The notes under the pieces were generated by a model, which searched no databases, had not been told where the DNA came from, and saw only the letters and a program-made list of their open reading frames with translations. From the NCBI GenBank assembly GCA_013204555.1, contig JABMNO010000049.1:1-64000 (forward strand): a stretch of 64,000 bases of DNA, read 5' to 3'. Every line of letters starts with the position of its first letter. Positions within the stretch are counted from its first letter, which is position 1. This document shows, piece by piece, positions 35,030-44,051 of this stretch. The DNA is from Chloroflexota bacterium (lineage in GTDB: Bacteria > Chloroflexota > Dehalococcoidia > Lucifugimonadales > Lucifugimonadaceae). Both the position numbers and the translations under genes were made by a program.

Positions 35030-37150
35030 ATGCCCGGCAGAGAAGATTTCTGGAATATCCCGTATCCGGTATTTGGCGCGTTCATCTACACAACGCTGCT
35101 GATCGCCACGGTGGCCGTCGGATACGGCCTGTGGCAACGATCGCGCTACTGGCGGCTTGGAAAGGCTGAGCCAGACCTCGGACCGTGGCAACCGAGGGTG
35201 ATTTCGTTCCTCAGGACGATGGCGTTCGACGTGTTCGCCCATCGCAAATTCACGGGCGGCCGTGAGTTGTACGCCGGGGTGATGCACTTCTGCATCTTCT
35301 GGGGATTCACGATGCTGTTCATCGCCACCACGCTCGGGGCAATCGAATTCAACGTCGAGAAGTACTTTGACGCCGAGTTCCCAACCACTGAGTTCCGCGT
35401 CCAGACCGGGTTCGTCTGGGACGTATTTGGCGGTCTGCTGGCCGCAGTTGGCATCGGCATGGCTGCGTGGCGGCGGTTCGTAATCAAGCCCGGCCGGCTA
35501 AATACATTTCTTGATGATGGCTACTCCCTCTTGTTCATGTTCGCCCTGCTCTTCACGGGATTTTTCCTGGAAGGCATGCGGATTGGCGCCACGGAACTGA
35601 ATCCGGTTGACCCTGCATTCAATCCGGGCGGTGCGGGTTGGTCGCCGGTCGGATGGCTGTTCGCGAAAGTGTTCTCTGGACTCGGAATGAGCCCATCTGC
35701 CATGCAGAATACTCATGAGGTGACATGGTGGCTTCACGCCGCTATCTACACCTCATGGATCGTGTATATCGGCGTTGGCTTCAGCAAGATGATGCACATC
35801 ATTGTTGCGCCAGCGAATCTGTTTTTGCGACCAGCACGGCCAAGGGGCGCACTGGCGCCGATGGGCGACTTCGAGACGCTGGAAACGTTCGGCGCAAAAG
35901 ATCTCCCAGACTTCACGTGGAAGCAAATCCTCAACTTCGACGCCTGCACCAACTGCGGCCGCTGCCAGAGTAACTGCCCGGCTTGGACCAGCGGCGCACC
36001 CCTTTCGCCACGCAAAGTCATCCAGGACCTGAAGGGCTACATGACGGTGCGAGGCCGGGAATTACTGGCCGTGAAGGATGGCGAAGCCGCGCCAGAGCCA
36101 AAGATATCCATGGTCTCGGACGCTGTAGGTGAAGACGTACTCTGGTCTTGCACGTCATGCGCCGCGTGCGTGGAGGCCTGCCCGGTCGGCATCAACCACA
36201 TCGACACTATCGTTGAAATGCGCCGCTACCTTGCGATGGAGGAAGCACGCCCCCCAGCCACAGCGCAGGGCGCGTTACAGAGCCTTGAGCAGCGCGGCCA
36301 CCCTTGGCTCGGCACAACAATGACCCGCACAGATTGGATGAAGGGGCTCAATATCCCAACGATAGCGAGCAACCCGGATGCCGAAGTGCTGTTCTGGGTG
36401 GGCTGCACCGGGGCGCTGAATGAACGCAACGCTAAGGTAACGCGGGCAATGGCCAGCGTGCTCAAAAAGTCCGGCGTCAACTTTGCCGTGCTCGGCAACG
36501 AGGAGACCTGTACAGGCGACCCTGCCCGACGGCTCGGCAACGAGTATCTGTTCCAGGTTCTCGCCCAGCAGAACATCGACACGTTCAACCGCTACGGCAT
36601 AAAAAAAGTCGTAACCACGTGCCCGCACTGCTTCAACACGCTGCTGAACGAATACCCCCAACTAGGGGCGGACCTTGAGGTCCACCACTACTCGGACTTC
36701 GTCGAAAGTCTGATTACCGAAAACAAACTGCCCGCGCTGGCGACGATCTCAGCGTCCGAAGGCGGAGAGCCTGGCAAGGTGACGTACCACGACTCCTGCT
36801 TCCTGGGCCGTCATAACGGCATCTACGATTCGCCGCGAAACATCGCCAACTCTGTTCCAGGACTCGAAGTGGTCGAGATGGATCGAAGGTGCGAGCGCGG
36901 TTTCTGCTGCGGTGCTGGCGGTGGGCGCATGTGGATGGAAGAGACCGGAAACCAGCGCATCAACCACATTCGCACCCAACACTTCCTGGATACCGAGGGC
37001 GACACAGTCGCGGTTTCGTGCCCATTCTGCCTCCAGATGTTCGACGAAGGCATCTCGGCGAAAGGCCTCGAAGGCCAGAAACAGGCAAAAGACCTCATCG
37101 AGCTAGTGGACGAGTCAATTCCCGAGCCATCGCCAGTTGAGGGCGATTAG
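35030..37150 (+). CDS. Membrane Fe-S oxidoreductase, HdrD-like / ETF:menaquinone oxidoreductase type
   Basis: 706 aa. The N-terminal 270 residues are a NarI-like membrane domain with about five helices (FGAFIYTTLLIATVAVGYG, FCIFWGFTMLFIATTLG, WLHAAIYTSWIVYIGVGF). Two 4Fe-4S motifs follow, CTNCGRCQSNCP and CTSCAACVEACPVG, then two CCG domains (VGCTGALN...CTGD and DSCFLGRHNGIYDSPRNI...RGFCCGAGGG). This architecture (DUF224/GlpC-HdrD) is that of EMO proteins, which accept electrons from ETF and reduce menaquinone. No heme-ligand assignment was made. The crotonase/ligase operon nearby makes a beta-oxidation link attractive, but that is inference. Confidence 0.82.
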   Translation: MPGREDFWNIPYPVFGAFIYTTLLIATVAVGYGLWQRSRYWRLGKAEPDLGPWQPRVISFLRTMAFDVFAHRKFTGGRELYAGVMHFCIFWGFTMLFIATTLGAIEFNVEKYFDAEFPTTEFRVQTGFVWDVFGGLLAAVGIGMAAWRRFVIKPGRLNTFLDDGYSLLFMFALLFTGFFLEGMRIGATELNPVDPAFNPGGAGWSPVGWLFAKVFSGLGMSPSAMQNTHEVTWWLHAAIYTSWIVYIGVGFSKMMHIIVAPANLFLRPARPRGALAPMGDFETLETFGAKDLPDFTWKQILNFDACTNCGRCQSNCPAWTSGAPLSPRKVIQDLKGYMTVRGRELLAVKDGEAAPEPKISMVSDAVGEDVLWSCTSCAACVEACPVGINHIDTIVEMRRYLAMEEARPPATAQGALQSLEQRGHPWLGTTMTRTDWMKGLNIPTIASNPDAEVLFWVGCTGALNERNAKVTRAMASVLKKSGVNFAVLGNEETCTGDPARRLGNEYLFQVLAQQNIDTFNRYGIKKVVTTCPHCFNTLLNEYPQLGADLEVHHYSDFVESLITENKLPALATISASEGGEPGKVTYHDSCFLGRHNGIYDSPRNIANSVPGLEVVEMDRRCERGFCCGAGGGRMWMEETGNQRINHIRTQHFLDTEGDTVAVSCPFCLQMFDEGISAKGLEGQKQAKDLIELVDESIPEPSPVEGD

Positions 37151-37195
37151 GCCACCGATTCGCGTTTTTTTTCCGGACGGGCTAATATTCCTTCG

Positions 37196-38821
37196 ATGGC
37201 AACAACACCTAAAAAAGAATCTACGGAAACGAGTTCATTTGGCACCGGTGGCCGAATTAGCCACGATTCTTCCGCGTATTATTCCCGGGCGATTCAACCT
37301 GACCTCGAGCCTGTTATTCCGTATGACGAACGGCCGATAGATCCTAAGTTTCTTAACTCCATCATCGAAACATCAAGCGAATCGATGAAAGAGTTACCCG
37401 ACTCATCTGTTCACCTGATGATCACCTCGCCGCCCTATAACGTCGGCAAAGATTACGATGATGATCTTTCGCTTGACGATTATCGGTCACTCTTAAAAAG
37501 GGTGTTGCGTGAGACCTATCGAGTGCTAGTACCAGGGGGGCGAGCGTGCATCAACATTGCTAACCTGGGCCGAAGGCCGTATTTGCCACTGCACTCATTT
37601 GTAATCGCTGACGCGTCAGAAATCGGGTTCCTGATGCGGGGTGAGATCATTTGGGACAAAGATGATTCGGCGGCCCCTTCGACCGCATGGGGCAGTTGGG
37701 CTTCTCCGTCAAATCCGATCCTGCGAGACACACACGAATACATATTGGTGTTCTCAAAGAATCGATTTGACAGGGCGAATCCATCCGAGCGGGAGTCAGA
37801 CATTACTGGTCCCGACTTTATGACATTTACTAGGAGTGTCTGGGTTTTCCCGGCTGAGTCCGCCACCAGAGTTGATCATCCAGCCCCATACCCCGTAGCG
37901 CTGCCTCAGCGATTGATGCAGTTATATTCGTTCCGAGGTGATGTGATCCTTGATCCTTTCATGGGATCTGGGACCACTGCAGTTGCAGCGCTTCACAGTG
38001 GCCGCAGATATGTGGGATACGAAGTCGATGAAAGGTATCGCCGGGCCGCCGAAGTCCGCATCGAATCGGAGCGAAATAGTCATTCAGCCAACGCCAATAT
38101 CGAACGATCTGTATTGGCTTCACCAAGTGGCGTACAGGGCGTCCTTGATCCCTCCATTCGTCCGGCGCGTACAAAAGATGCGATATCTCAAGTCGTACTA
38201 ACCGCTCGCAACAACATTCTGGGGGCAGAGGTGACGACTGATAGGCTTCAGCATTATTTCGATGACTGTTTTGCTGAATCAATGAAGTTCCTCAAGTTGA
38301 TTCCGGCGTGGGCCTGTGTTGGCTGTTTGACTGTCAAAATGGGAACTAAGCCCGAGCGTTGTCCGAAATGCAGCAGAAACACGGTGTTTGAGGTAGGTTC
38401 GTTCCAGAGTCGCGCATCCCATATGAGTCGCGTATTTGTCACAGCCCTGCGATCACTCTTGGATTACATTGAGATCGAGGTTTCGCAAGCCCCTCGCTCT
38501 GCAAAAACGCATGATCTTGAAATCGGTACTACGGCGCTAGCAGCTCGCGGATCTCCCAGATGGATCCCTCTTGGTCTGGAGGAGGAGGGGACACAGCTTC
38601 TTCAGGGTCCGGGGATGCTGAGGACTGATACTCAAAAAAAAGCTGCTGCGACGGCAGAAGCGTTTAAAGCTCAATTTCGAAATCGAAAGTTTATTGTCGC
38701 TACCAACGCTATGAACGGTGGTCCCGTTGAAGAGCCAACAAATCACATCGATTGCATCGTCAATGTTACGGATGAGGCTGGGCTGGATCATCTTCGGAAT
38801 CTCGCGACGGAACGAGATTAG
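37196..38821 (+). CDS. Site-specific DNA methyltransferase with long zinc-knuckle C-terminal extension
   Basis: 541 aa. The first 290 residues are a beta-class N4-cytosine/N6-adenine methyltransferase: catalytic LMITSPPYNVGKDYD (motif IV), SAM-binding DVILDPFMGSGTTAVAAL (motif I) and RYVGYEVDERY. The remaining 250 residues carry a CVGC...CPKC zinc knuckle (about residues 375-395), a possible coiled or helical stretch and a C-terminal segment (GMLRTDTQKKAAATAEAF, KFIVATNAMNGG). I cannot match this segment to a nuclease motif with certainty. It could be a target-recognition or fused restriction module. Base composition looks more A/T-rich than the flanking genes, and homopolymers of eight occur (T8 just upstream, A8 inside), which suggests horizontal acquisition. 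Confidence 0.8.
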   Translation: MATTPKKESTETSSFGTGGRISHDSSAYYSRAIQPDLEPVIPYDERPIDPKFLNSIIETSSESMKELPDSSVHLMITSPPYNVGKDYDDDLSLDDYRSLLKRVLRETYRVLVPGGRACINIANLGRRPYLPLHSFVIADASEIGFLMRGEIIWDKDDSAAPSTAWGSWASPSNPILRDTHEYILVFSKNRFDRANPSERESDITGPDFMTFTRSVWVFPAESATRVDHPAPYPVALPQRLMQLYSFRGDVILDPFMGSGTTAVAALHSGRRYVGYEVDERYRRAAEVRIESERNSHSANANIERSVLASPSGVQGVLDPSIRPARTKDAISQVVLTARNNILGAEVTTDRLQHYFDDCFAESMKFLKLIPAWACVGCLTVKMGTKPERCPKCSRNTVFEVGSFQSRASHMSRVFVTALRSLLDYIEIEVSQAPRSAKTHDLEIGTTALAARGSPRWIPLGLEEEGTQLLQGPGMLRTDTQKKAAATAEAFKAQFRNRKFIVATNAMNGGPVEEPTNHIDCIVNVTDEAGLDHLRNLATERD

Positions 38822-38922
38822 CGAATACGAGTTCGCCAGACAGTTGCAGTTAGTTGCCGAAAAGTTGATATACGCTGATAATTGCGAACATCAGGTAATG
38901 GCAACTTAACTGGAGAATCAGC

Positions 38923-39066
38923 GTGACGAACGAGGAATTGATTGCTTGGGCCGAGCGAAAATATTGCAACGACCACAGGAAATTTGGTGCATGCAAAGAC
39001 GCGGCATGCGACACGATTGATCAGGCGGTCGAAAAGATCAAGGAGTTGATAGCGGCAGCGAATTAA
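38923..39066 (+). CDS. Small Cys-containing protein (47 aa), function unknown
   Basis: A GTG-started ORF of 47 codons with GGAG eight bases upstream, a good ribosome site. The protein MTNEELIAWAERKYCNDHRK continues with two further cysteines (spacing C-x8-C-x4-C) and ends in a helix rich in Lys/Glu/Ala. It lies about 100 bases after the methyltransferase gene on the same strand and could be an accessory of it. I know no family. The coding signal is modest, but the ribosome site and the charged amphipathic C-terminus support translation. Confidence 0.45.
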   Translation: MTNEELIAWAERKYCNDHRKFGACKDAACDTIDQAVEKIKELIAAAN

Positions 39067-39139
39067 GCTTGCGACCCGTCGTGATATCTTGCCCTACGAT
39101 TGCGGTACCGTCGGTCTGAATATCCTCCGCGCTACGCCG

Positions 39140-40261
39140 TTAGACCCGCTCCACCTCATTCGCATATATCGCGTCCCAATCAATATCAGCGCCCAGACCC
39201 GGAGCTTCCGGTGGATGCACCAGTCCATTGGAATCGATATCTACCGGGTTCTTGAGACCATATTTCGCTCCATCGGGATACGGAATCTCAAGATAGCGAC
39301 AGTTCTTGATCGCAAGCGCCACATGCAGGTTCGCAAGGTCCATTAGCGATAGCACCGTCATATGTGGCTCGCAGTTGACCCCAAACGCCTCTGCCAGATG
39401 CGCCGACTTGAGCGTGCCCGTGATCCCTCCCGTCCAAGAGACATCAGCTCGAATGATGTCCGCTGCACCGCCTTTGAGGAAATTGAGCTTCGAGAAGAAA
39501 TCTGAGTTCCACTCCCCTGCGCAGATCGGGATATCAAGAGTCCGCGAGAGCATCTCAAGACCGTGGATGTCGTGATCGTAAAGCGGCTCCTCCAACCAGA
39601 GGTAGTCGAGCTTTTCCAGCGCCCTACCTACACGAAGAGCGTCCTCGTGATCGTACGCGCCACCAACCGGGTCGCTCATGAGCTCCATGTCAGGCCCGAC
39701 TGCTTCACGCACAGCCCGGCAGCACTCGATATCGAGCTTAGCCTCACCGGGCGGATGCAACTTGAACGCTGTGTACCCGGCGCGTTGCGCTGAGAGCGCA
39801 AGATCCGCGTACTGCTGAGGAGTCTCAAGAAATGGGGAGCTTGCGTAAGCCAGAATTTCATTCCGATAGGCGCCCATGTACTTGTAGAGCGGAATTCCGG
39901 CCTGCTTCGCTCCGATGTCCCACAGTGCGACATCAAGAGGCCCGTACGCCACGAATGGCGTCAGCCCACCGAAACGATCCGCCTTGTGCGCTTTCTGCCA
40001 GAGTCGTTCACGGTCCAGAGGATCCTCCCCCAACAACTCGGGCCGGTACACCTCAGCGATAGCGTGAGCAACGCGCGCTCCGCCTTTCACACCCCAGCCA
40101 AAACCGTGCCCATCAATCCCGGCATCGGTCTTGACCGTGACTACCACTATCTCGGATACGGGCGGGACGCTGGAGGCCTCTCCTGGTTTTGCAGGAGCCT
40201 CGTCGAGAGCGCCCGGATCATCAACCCGCGAAATAATCAGCTCGATATCTGTGATTTTCAC
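39140..40261 (-). CDS. Enolase-superfamily (mandelate racemase/muconate lactonizing type) enzyme
   Basis: 373 aa, typical length. The capping domain begins MKITDIELIISRVDD. The barrel has AFKLHPPG (K-x-H base pair), metal ligands in LMSDPVGG, LWLEEPLYD and CAGEWNSD, and the general-acid/base His in NCEPHM. It abstracts the alpha proton of a carboxylate to dehydrate, racemize or cycloisomerize it; the substrate is not readable. The GTG start overlaps the acyl-CoA ligase stop (GTGA), so it is the last gene of that operon. A second paralogue at 59.8 kb shares the K-x-H motif. Confidence 0.88.
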   Translation of the reverse strand: MKITDIELIISRVDDPGALDEAPAKPGEASSVPPVSEIVVVTVKTDAGIDGHGFGWGVKGGARVAHAIAEVYRPELLGEDPLDRERLWQKAHKADRFGGLTPFVAYGPLDVALWDIGAKQAGIPLYKYMGAYRNEILAYASSPFLETPQQYADLALSAQRAGYTAFKLHPPGEAKLDIECCRAVREAVGPDMELMSDPVGGAYDHEDALRVGRALEKLDYLWLEEPLYDHDIHGLEMLSRTLDIPICAGEWNSDFFSKLNFLKGGAADIIRADVSWTGGITGTLKSAHLAEAFGVNCEPHMTVLSLMDLANLHVALAIKNCRYLEIPYPDGAKYGLKNPVDIDSNGLVHPPEAPGLGADIDWDAIYANEVERV

Positions 40262-41838
40262 GATTTCACCTCACCGCCATTATGGAACCGCGACCGCAAC
40301 TCACCCTTCATTACCTTGCCGAGTTGGCTGCGTGGCAGCTCATCTACGAAGTGGACGACCTCAGGTTTCTTGTAGCTGGCGAGCCGCTCATGGCACCACT
40401 CGATTATCTCCTCGGCGGTGGGCGTGGCGTTTGGAGCGGAAACCACGACGGCATGAACGATCTCGCCCCACTTCTCGTCTGGGAGACCGATCACTGCCGA
40501 CTCAGCGACCAGACCATGGAGGTCAATGACCTCTTCAACTTCTTCGGGAGAAATCATCTCGCCACCGCGTTTGACGAACTCCCGCACCCGGCCTGCCAGG
40601 AAAATGTAACCGCCATCATCCGTCCAGCCAAGATCCCCCGTGTGCAACCACCCGCCCTGCAGAGCGCCGGAAGTGGCGTCCGGCATGTTCCAGTACCCCT
40701 TCATCAGGCGGTCGCCCCGTGCGATGATTTCGCCTGTGACGCCCTGCTCTACTTCCGATCCCTGCTCATCAACGATCTGGATCTCAACATCCCCGAGTGG
40801 ACGACCGATAGATCGAATCCGCTTCTTCTTAATTTCGATCTCTTCAGGCGTTCCGACCAGGCGATGGTCCTCTGGTGAGAGCATGGTGATCGTCGCCGCC
40901 GTTTCCGTCTGCCCGAAGGCGTTGATGAACTGAGCCTCAGGAAATCTCCCAAGCGCATCCATCAGTACCGATTCCGGCATCGCTGCGGCGCCGTACGTAA
41001 TCACTTCTAAACTTGATAAATCGAAGCTGTCGAATTTTTCATGATCCATCAGCGTCTTGAGCATCGTCGGCACTACCATCGCCCTGCTCACCTTTTCTCG
41101 CTGAACCAGATTCAGCCAAGACTCTGGCTCAAACTGCGGTTGCAGCACCAGTGTGCGGCCGCCGTAGACGCCAGACATCAGGGCCTGCGCTCCCGCAATG
41201 TGGTAAAGCGGCACGGTGAGAAGGGTGCGCTCTGCGGTTTCTGGATCAGGATCGGCAGGTGTCACGTTTGACATCACGTAGCTGCAGAAACTGGAGTGCG
41301 ATAGAACAACGCCCTTTGGCTGTGAGCTCGTGCCGGATGTGAACATGATCATCGCAGTGTCGTCATCACCGGTCGCGGGGGTACCCCAGAACTGCTCACT
41401 ACTCTTCACTATGGAGTCGTAATCTGACCAGTTGGCGAACCGCCCGACAACGACGGGCGTCACAGTGGATTTCGATTCATCCAGGGCCTCGGAGATGATG
41501 TCACCGTAGCGTTCGCCACCAATAATCACGCGAGGGGTCACCTCATGTAGCATCCCAGCAAGTTCATGGGCGCGAGCGCGGTAATTAATTGGCACGAATA
41601 CAGCGTCGAGCAAAGAGCAGGCGAACACGGCCTCCGCGTGCTCTGATCGATTCACCTCCATCATGGCAACCCGATCGCCGGCGCCTATGCCAAGATCACG
41701 CAGACCGGTGGCCAGTGACCTTGCGCGTGCCTCAACCTCCGAGAAAAGATGGCGCGCGTGACCGTTCTCGCCAGTCACGAATGCGTCGCGGTCTGGCACG
41801 ATTGCCGATGCGATTTGGAGCAGATCAAATGTATTCAG
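40258..41838 (-). CDS. AMP-forming acyl-CoA synthetase, probable CTG start
   Basis: About 526 aa. It activates a carboxylic acid to its acyl-CoA through an acyl-adenylate. The P-loop-like AMP motif is IMFTSGTSSQPKGVVLSH. INAFGQTETAATITML, LHTGDLGWTDDGGYIFLAGR and SYKKPEVVHFVDELPRSQLG are the conserved A5/A8/A10 motifs. The first ATG/GTG/TTG (GTG 41799) would cut off NTFDLLQIASAIVPDRDAF, which is standard family N-terminus. Upstream in frame is CTG (41836-41838), six bases after GGGAG. It overlaps the preceding stop as CTGA, matching the ATGA and GTGA overlaps of the neighbouring junctions. I take CTG as the initiator. Confidence 0.88.
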   Translation of the reverse strand: MNTFDLLQIASAIVPDRDAFVTGENGHARHLFSEVEARARSLATGLRDLGIGAGDRVAMMEVNRSEHAEAVFACSLLDAVFVPINYRARAHELAGMLHEVTPRVIIGGERYGDIISEALDESKSTVTPVVVGRFANWSDYDSIVKSSEQFWGTPATGDDDTAMIMFTSGTSSQPKGVVLSHSSFCSYVMSNVTPADPDPETAERTLLTVPLYHIAGAQALMSGVYGGRTLVLQPQFEPESWLNLVQREKVSRAMVVPTMLKTLMDHEKFDSFDLSSLEVITYGAAAMPESVLMDALGRFPEAQFINAFGQTETAATITMLSPEDHRLVGTPEEIEIKKKRIRSIGRPLGDVEIQIVDEQGSEVEQGVTGEIIARGDRLMKGYWNMPDATSGALQGGWLHTGDLGWTDDGGYIFLAGRVREFVKRGGEMISPEEVEEVIDLHGLVAESAVIGLPDEKWGEIVHAVVVSAPNATPTAEEIIEWCHERLASYKKPEVVHFVDELPRSQLGKVMKGELRSRFHNGGEVKS

Positions 41839-42569
41839 GATGGACTCCCTGTTTGAGCTTTCAATGCCATAGTCAACTCGATCTGGCGCGCCTGTTCCGC
41901 TGGCATATCGATAGCGTTGCCTACCAAACGCCGGACTCGTTCGATAACAGATGGACCCAATGCAGCGAGCTCAATCGCAAGATCGCGTGAGTATTGGTCG
42001 AGATTTTCGCGGCTGGTCATCCGCTGCACAAGCCCCATTTGTAGCGCCTCATCCACATTTAGCACTCGCCCTGAAAGCAGGAAATCGAGAGCACGGCCGT
42101 GACGGAGGTGACGAGGCAGCGATTGCGTTCCGGTGGCGGCGGGAATCAATCCGTATTTAGTCTCAGGCATTCTGAACCGGCAGTCTTCCGACGCGACCCG
42201 GATATCGCAAAGCATGGCGATCTCAAGTCCAGATCCAATTACGTGACCGTGAAGCGATGCAACAGTTGGGACCCTGAGATTGGCCAGGCGTCCAAAAACG
42301 TCTCGCTCCCACCGGACCTGCCGGGCCTCCGACGTGGATGGCGCCGTCCCGAATTCTGTGAGGTCTGCCCCGGAGCAGAAGCCGCGATCACCGGTTCCAT
42401 TGATGATTACAGAGCGGATGTCTGGCATTGCGTCGATAGCACCCAGTACGTCCCAGAGGTCATCGCGCATCTGGACGTTGTAGGCATTGATCGCGTCTGG
42501 ACGATTCAGCGTGACCGTTGCAATCGCGTCCTCAACATCAAGTAGAACCGTCTCCCAGGCTGAACTCAT
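41835..42569 (-). CDS. Enoyl-CoA hydratase/isomerase (crotonase) family protein
   Basis: 244 aa. The crotonase fold shows VTLNRPDAINAYN, oxyanion-hole residues in GFCSGADLTEF and SLHGHVIGSGLEIAMLCDIR, and the catalytic-Glu region RMPETKYGLIPAATGTQSLP. It probably hydrates or isomerizes an enoyl-CoA. The ATG overlaps the stop of the preceding crotonase by four bases (ATGA). Its own stop overlaps the proposed CTG of the ligase. The three genes together look like a short acid degradation module whose substrate is not identified. Confidence 0.88.
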   Translation of the reverse strand: MSSAWETVLLDVEDAIATVTLNRPDAINAYNVQMRDDLWDVLGAIDAMPDIRSVIINGTGDRGFCSGADLTEFGTAPSTSEARQVRWERDVFGRLANLRVPTVASLHGHVIGSGLEIAMLCDIRVASEDCRFRMPETKYGLIPAATGTQSLPRHLRHGRALDFLLSGRVLNVDEALQMGLVQRMTSRENLDQYSRDLAIELAALGPSVIERVRRLVGNAIDMPAEQARQIELTMALKAQTGSPS

Positions 42570-43324
42570 TGGCCGGGGCCGTCTTCCCTGTTCTGGAGAG
42601 GCAACTGCATGTTAGGAGTTCGTCCGGCGCGAAACGCCGCCAAACCTTCCTCTCGTTCCAGCGTGCCATGGAGTAGGAAACTTAAGTCTGCCTCAAGTCT
42701 GGCGCCCTGCCCAAAGGTCATGTCGCCAGCAGAGTTGACCGCTTCCTTTGTGTATTTTGAAGCCAGTGTGCCGTGCTTGGCGATGGTCATGGCTATCTCC
42801 TTCGCTTTTGCAGTGGGATCATCATCAAGATAGCTGACCAGGCCGAAATTGAGCCCCTCATCCCCGCTTAGTTCCCGCCCGGTGAGCAGCATGTCCTTTG
42901 CTATCCCCGGCCCTACCAACCTGGTCAGCATCTGAACTCCACCATCGTTGGGCATCTGACCCCGTGAGATGTGGCTCAGTGCGAAAGCTGAAGAGGGCGT
43001 GACAACTCGAATATCGCACGCCATTGCTAGCTCTAGCGCTGAATCTCGAAGATTGCCATGTACACCGAAAACAGTTGGCTGGGGATACGCGAGTAACCAG
43101 CTGATCAACCCGGGAAGGCCATATTCAGATAGTGACTCTGCTGCCATCCCGTCCACGTTGAAATACAAAACCGAAGCGCCACCGACTAGTTTCGCTGATG
43201 ATTTGATTTCATCCGCAATAGGTAGAGCCAGGTAAAGACCAATCTCACCCACGAGGGGGATCTCCATTACCCCATCGTAGTGCTCAGGAACGATCCAGGA
43301 TTCCGATCTGACCATGTCATCCAC
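42566..43324 (-). CDS. Divergent crotonase-family protein
   Basis: 252 aa. The fold is recognisable from VFGVHGNLRDSALELAMACDIR and AFALSHISRGQMPNDGGVQMLTRL. In the position where hydratases carry the catalytic Glu (PEI/PET) this protein has SHISRGQMPNDGG. So the classical hydratase Glu is missing, and the activity is probably different, such as another CoA-ester isomerase, hydrolase or a non-catalytic partner. The N-terminus is less conserved than in its neighbour. It overlaps the protease-like gene upstream by eight bases and the next crotonase by four. Confidence 0.78.
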   Translation of the reverse strand: MDDMVRSESWIVPEHYDGVMEIPLVGEIGLYLALPIADEIKSSAKLVGGASVLYFNVDGMAAESLSEYGLPGLISWLLAYPQPTVFGVHGNLRDSALELAMACDIRVVTPSSAFALSHISRGQMPNDGGVQMLTRLVGPGIAKDMLLTGRELSGDEGLNFGLVSYLDDDPTAKAKEIAMTIAKHGTLASKYTKEAVNSAGDMTFGQGARLEADLSFLLHGTLEREEGLAAFRAGRTPNMQLPLQNREDGPGQ

Positions 43325-44051
43325 GTAAAAACGGAGTATCTATTCCGGCGGCGGCCGGGACTAATGTATTAATCGTTTCAAGCACCTGGTTTACGGGTAT
43401 GGCGAAGGAGATAGACCGGGTTGCGTCAGCCGCCGACGTTACGATGCCGAGTAGTGCGCCACGACTATCGACCAGCGCTCCACCGCTGATTCCCGGCTCA
43501 ACTGCGGCGGTAGCCTGAATCAATCCGTTCACCGGAGTGCCGCTGAACGTTCTTGTCGACCTGTCTATTGCGCTGACGATGCCGTTTGTAACAACGTAGC
43601 CAGCCATTGGCGGTCGCCCAACGGCCAGCACAAGTTGTCCGGGCCGGGGCGGCGAGATTGATGGCACGATTGGAGTGAGGCTATGGGCATCGACTCTCAA
43701 TATCGCGAGATCGACCGATTCCTTCCGACCAATGACCGCTGCGTCCAACTCGTCGCCCGATGGCGTGGTCACCACAATTCGCTCCGCCCGCTCCACCACG
43801 TGTGCAGCGGTGATGATAAGCCCACTTGATGATGCGATGACTCCAGAACCGACACTGCCAACTCGGCTGCGAGTATCAAATCCAGGAGCGACAGTTGGTC
43901 CGGGGCGTTCGATCTTGATTGCTACGACTGAGTCCGCGACCGCCAACGCGATTCGTTCTATCGCGTCTGAAAGGGCTGAAAGTTGATCGCCCGCGAGTTC
44001 AATATCAACTGCGTCTGGCCGATCAGAGTTACGGGAGTTAGTTACGGTCAA
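43317..44051 (-). CDS. Trypsin-like (S1C/HtrA-type) serine protease, no signal peptide
   Basis: 244 aa. The catalytic triad is visible: His in IITAAHVVERAE, Asp in KESVDLAILRVD, Ser in EPGISGGALVD. GSGVIASSSGLIITA precedes the His as in HtrA proteins. There is no PDZ domain and no N-terminal signal or membrane anchor (MTVTNSRNSDRPDAVD), so it should be cytoplasmic, unlike DegP/HtrA. It heads an operon with two crotonases, an acyl-CoA ligase and an enolase-family enzyme, overlapping the first crotonase by eight bases. What it cleaves is unknown. Confidence 0.85.
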   Translation of the reverse strand: MTVTNSRNSDRPDAVDIELAGDQLSALSDAIERIALAVADSVVAIKIERPGPTVAPGFDTRSRVGSVGSGVIASSSGLIITAAHVVERAERIVVTTPSGDELDAAVIGRKESVDLAILRVDAHSLTPIVPSISPPRPGQLVLAVGRPPMAGYVVTNGIVSAIDRSTRTFSGTPVNGLIQATAAVEPGISGGALVDSRGALLGIVTSAADATRSISFAIPVNQVLETINTLVPAAAGIDTPFLRG

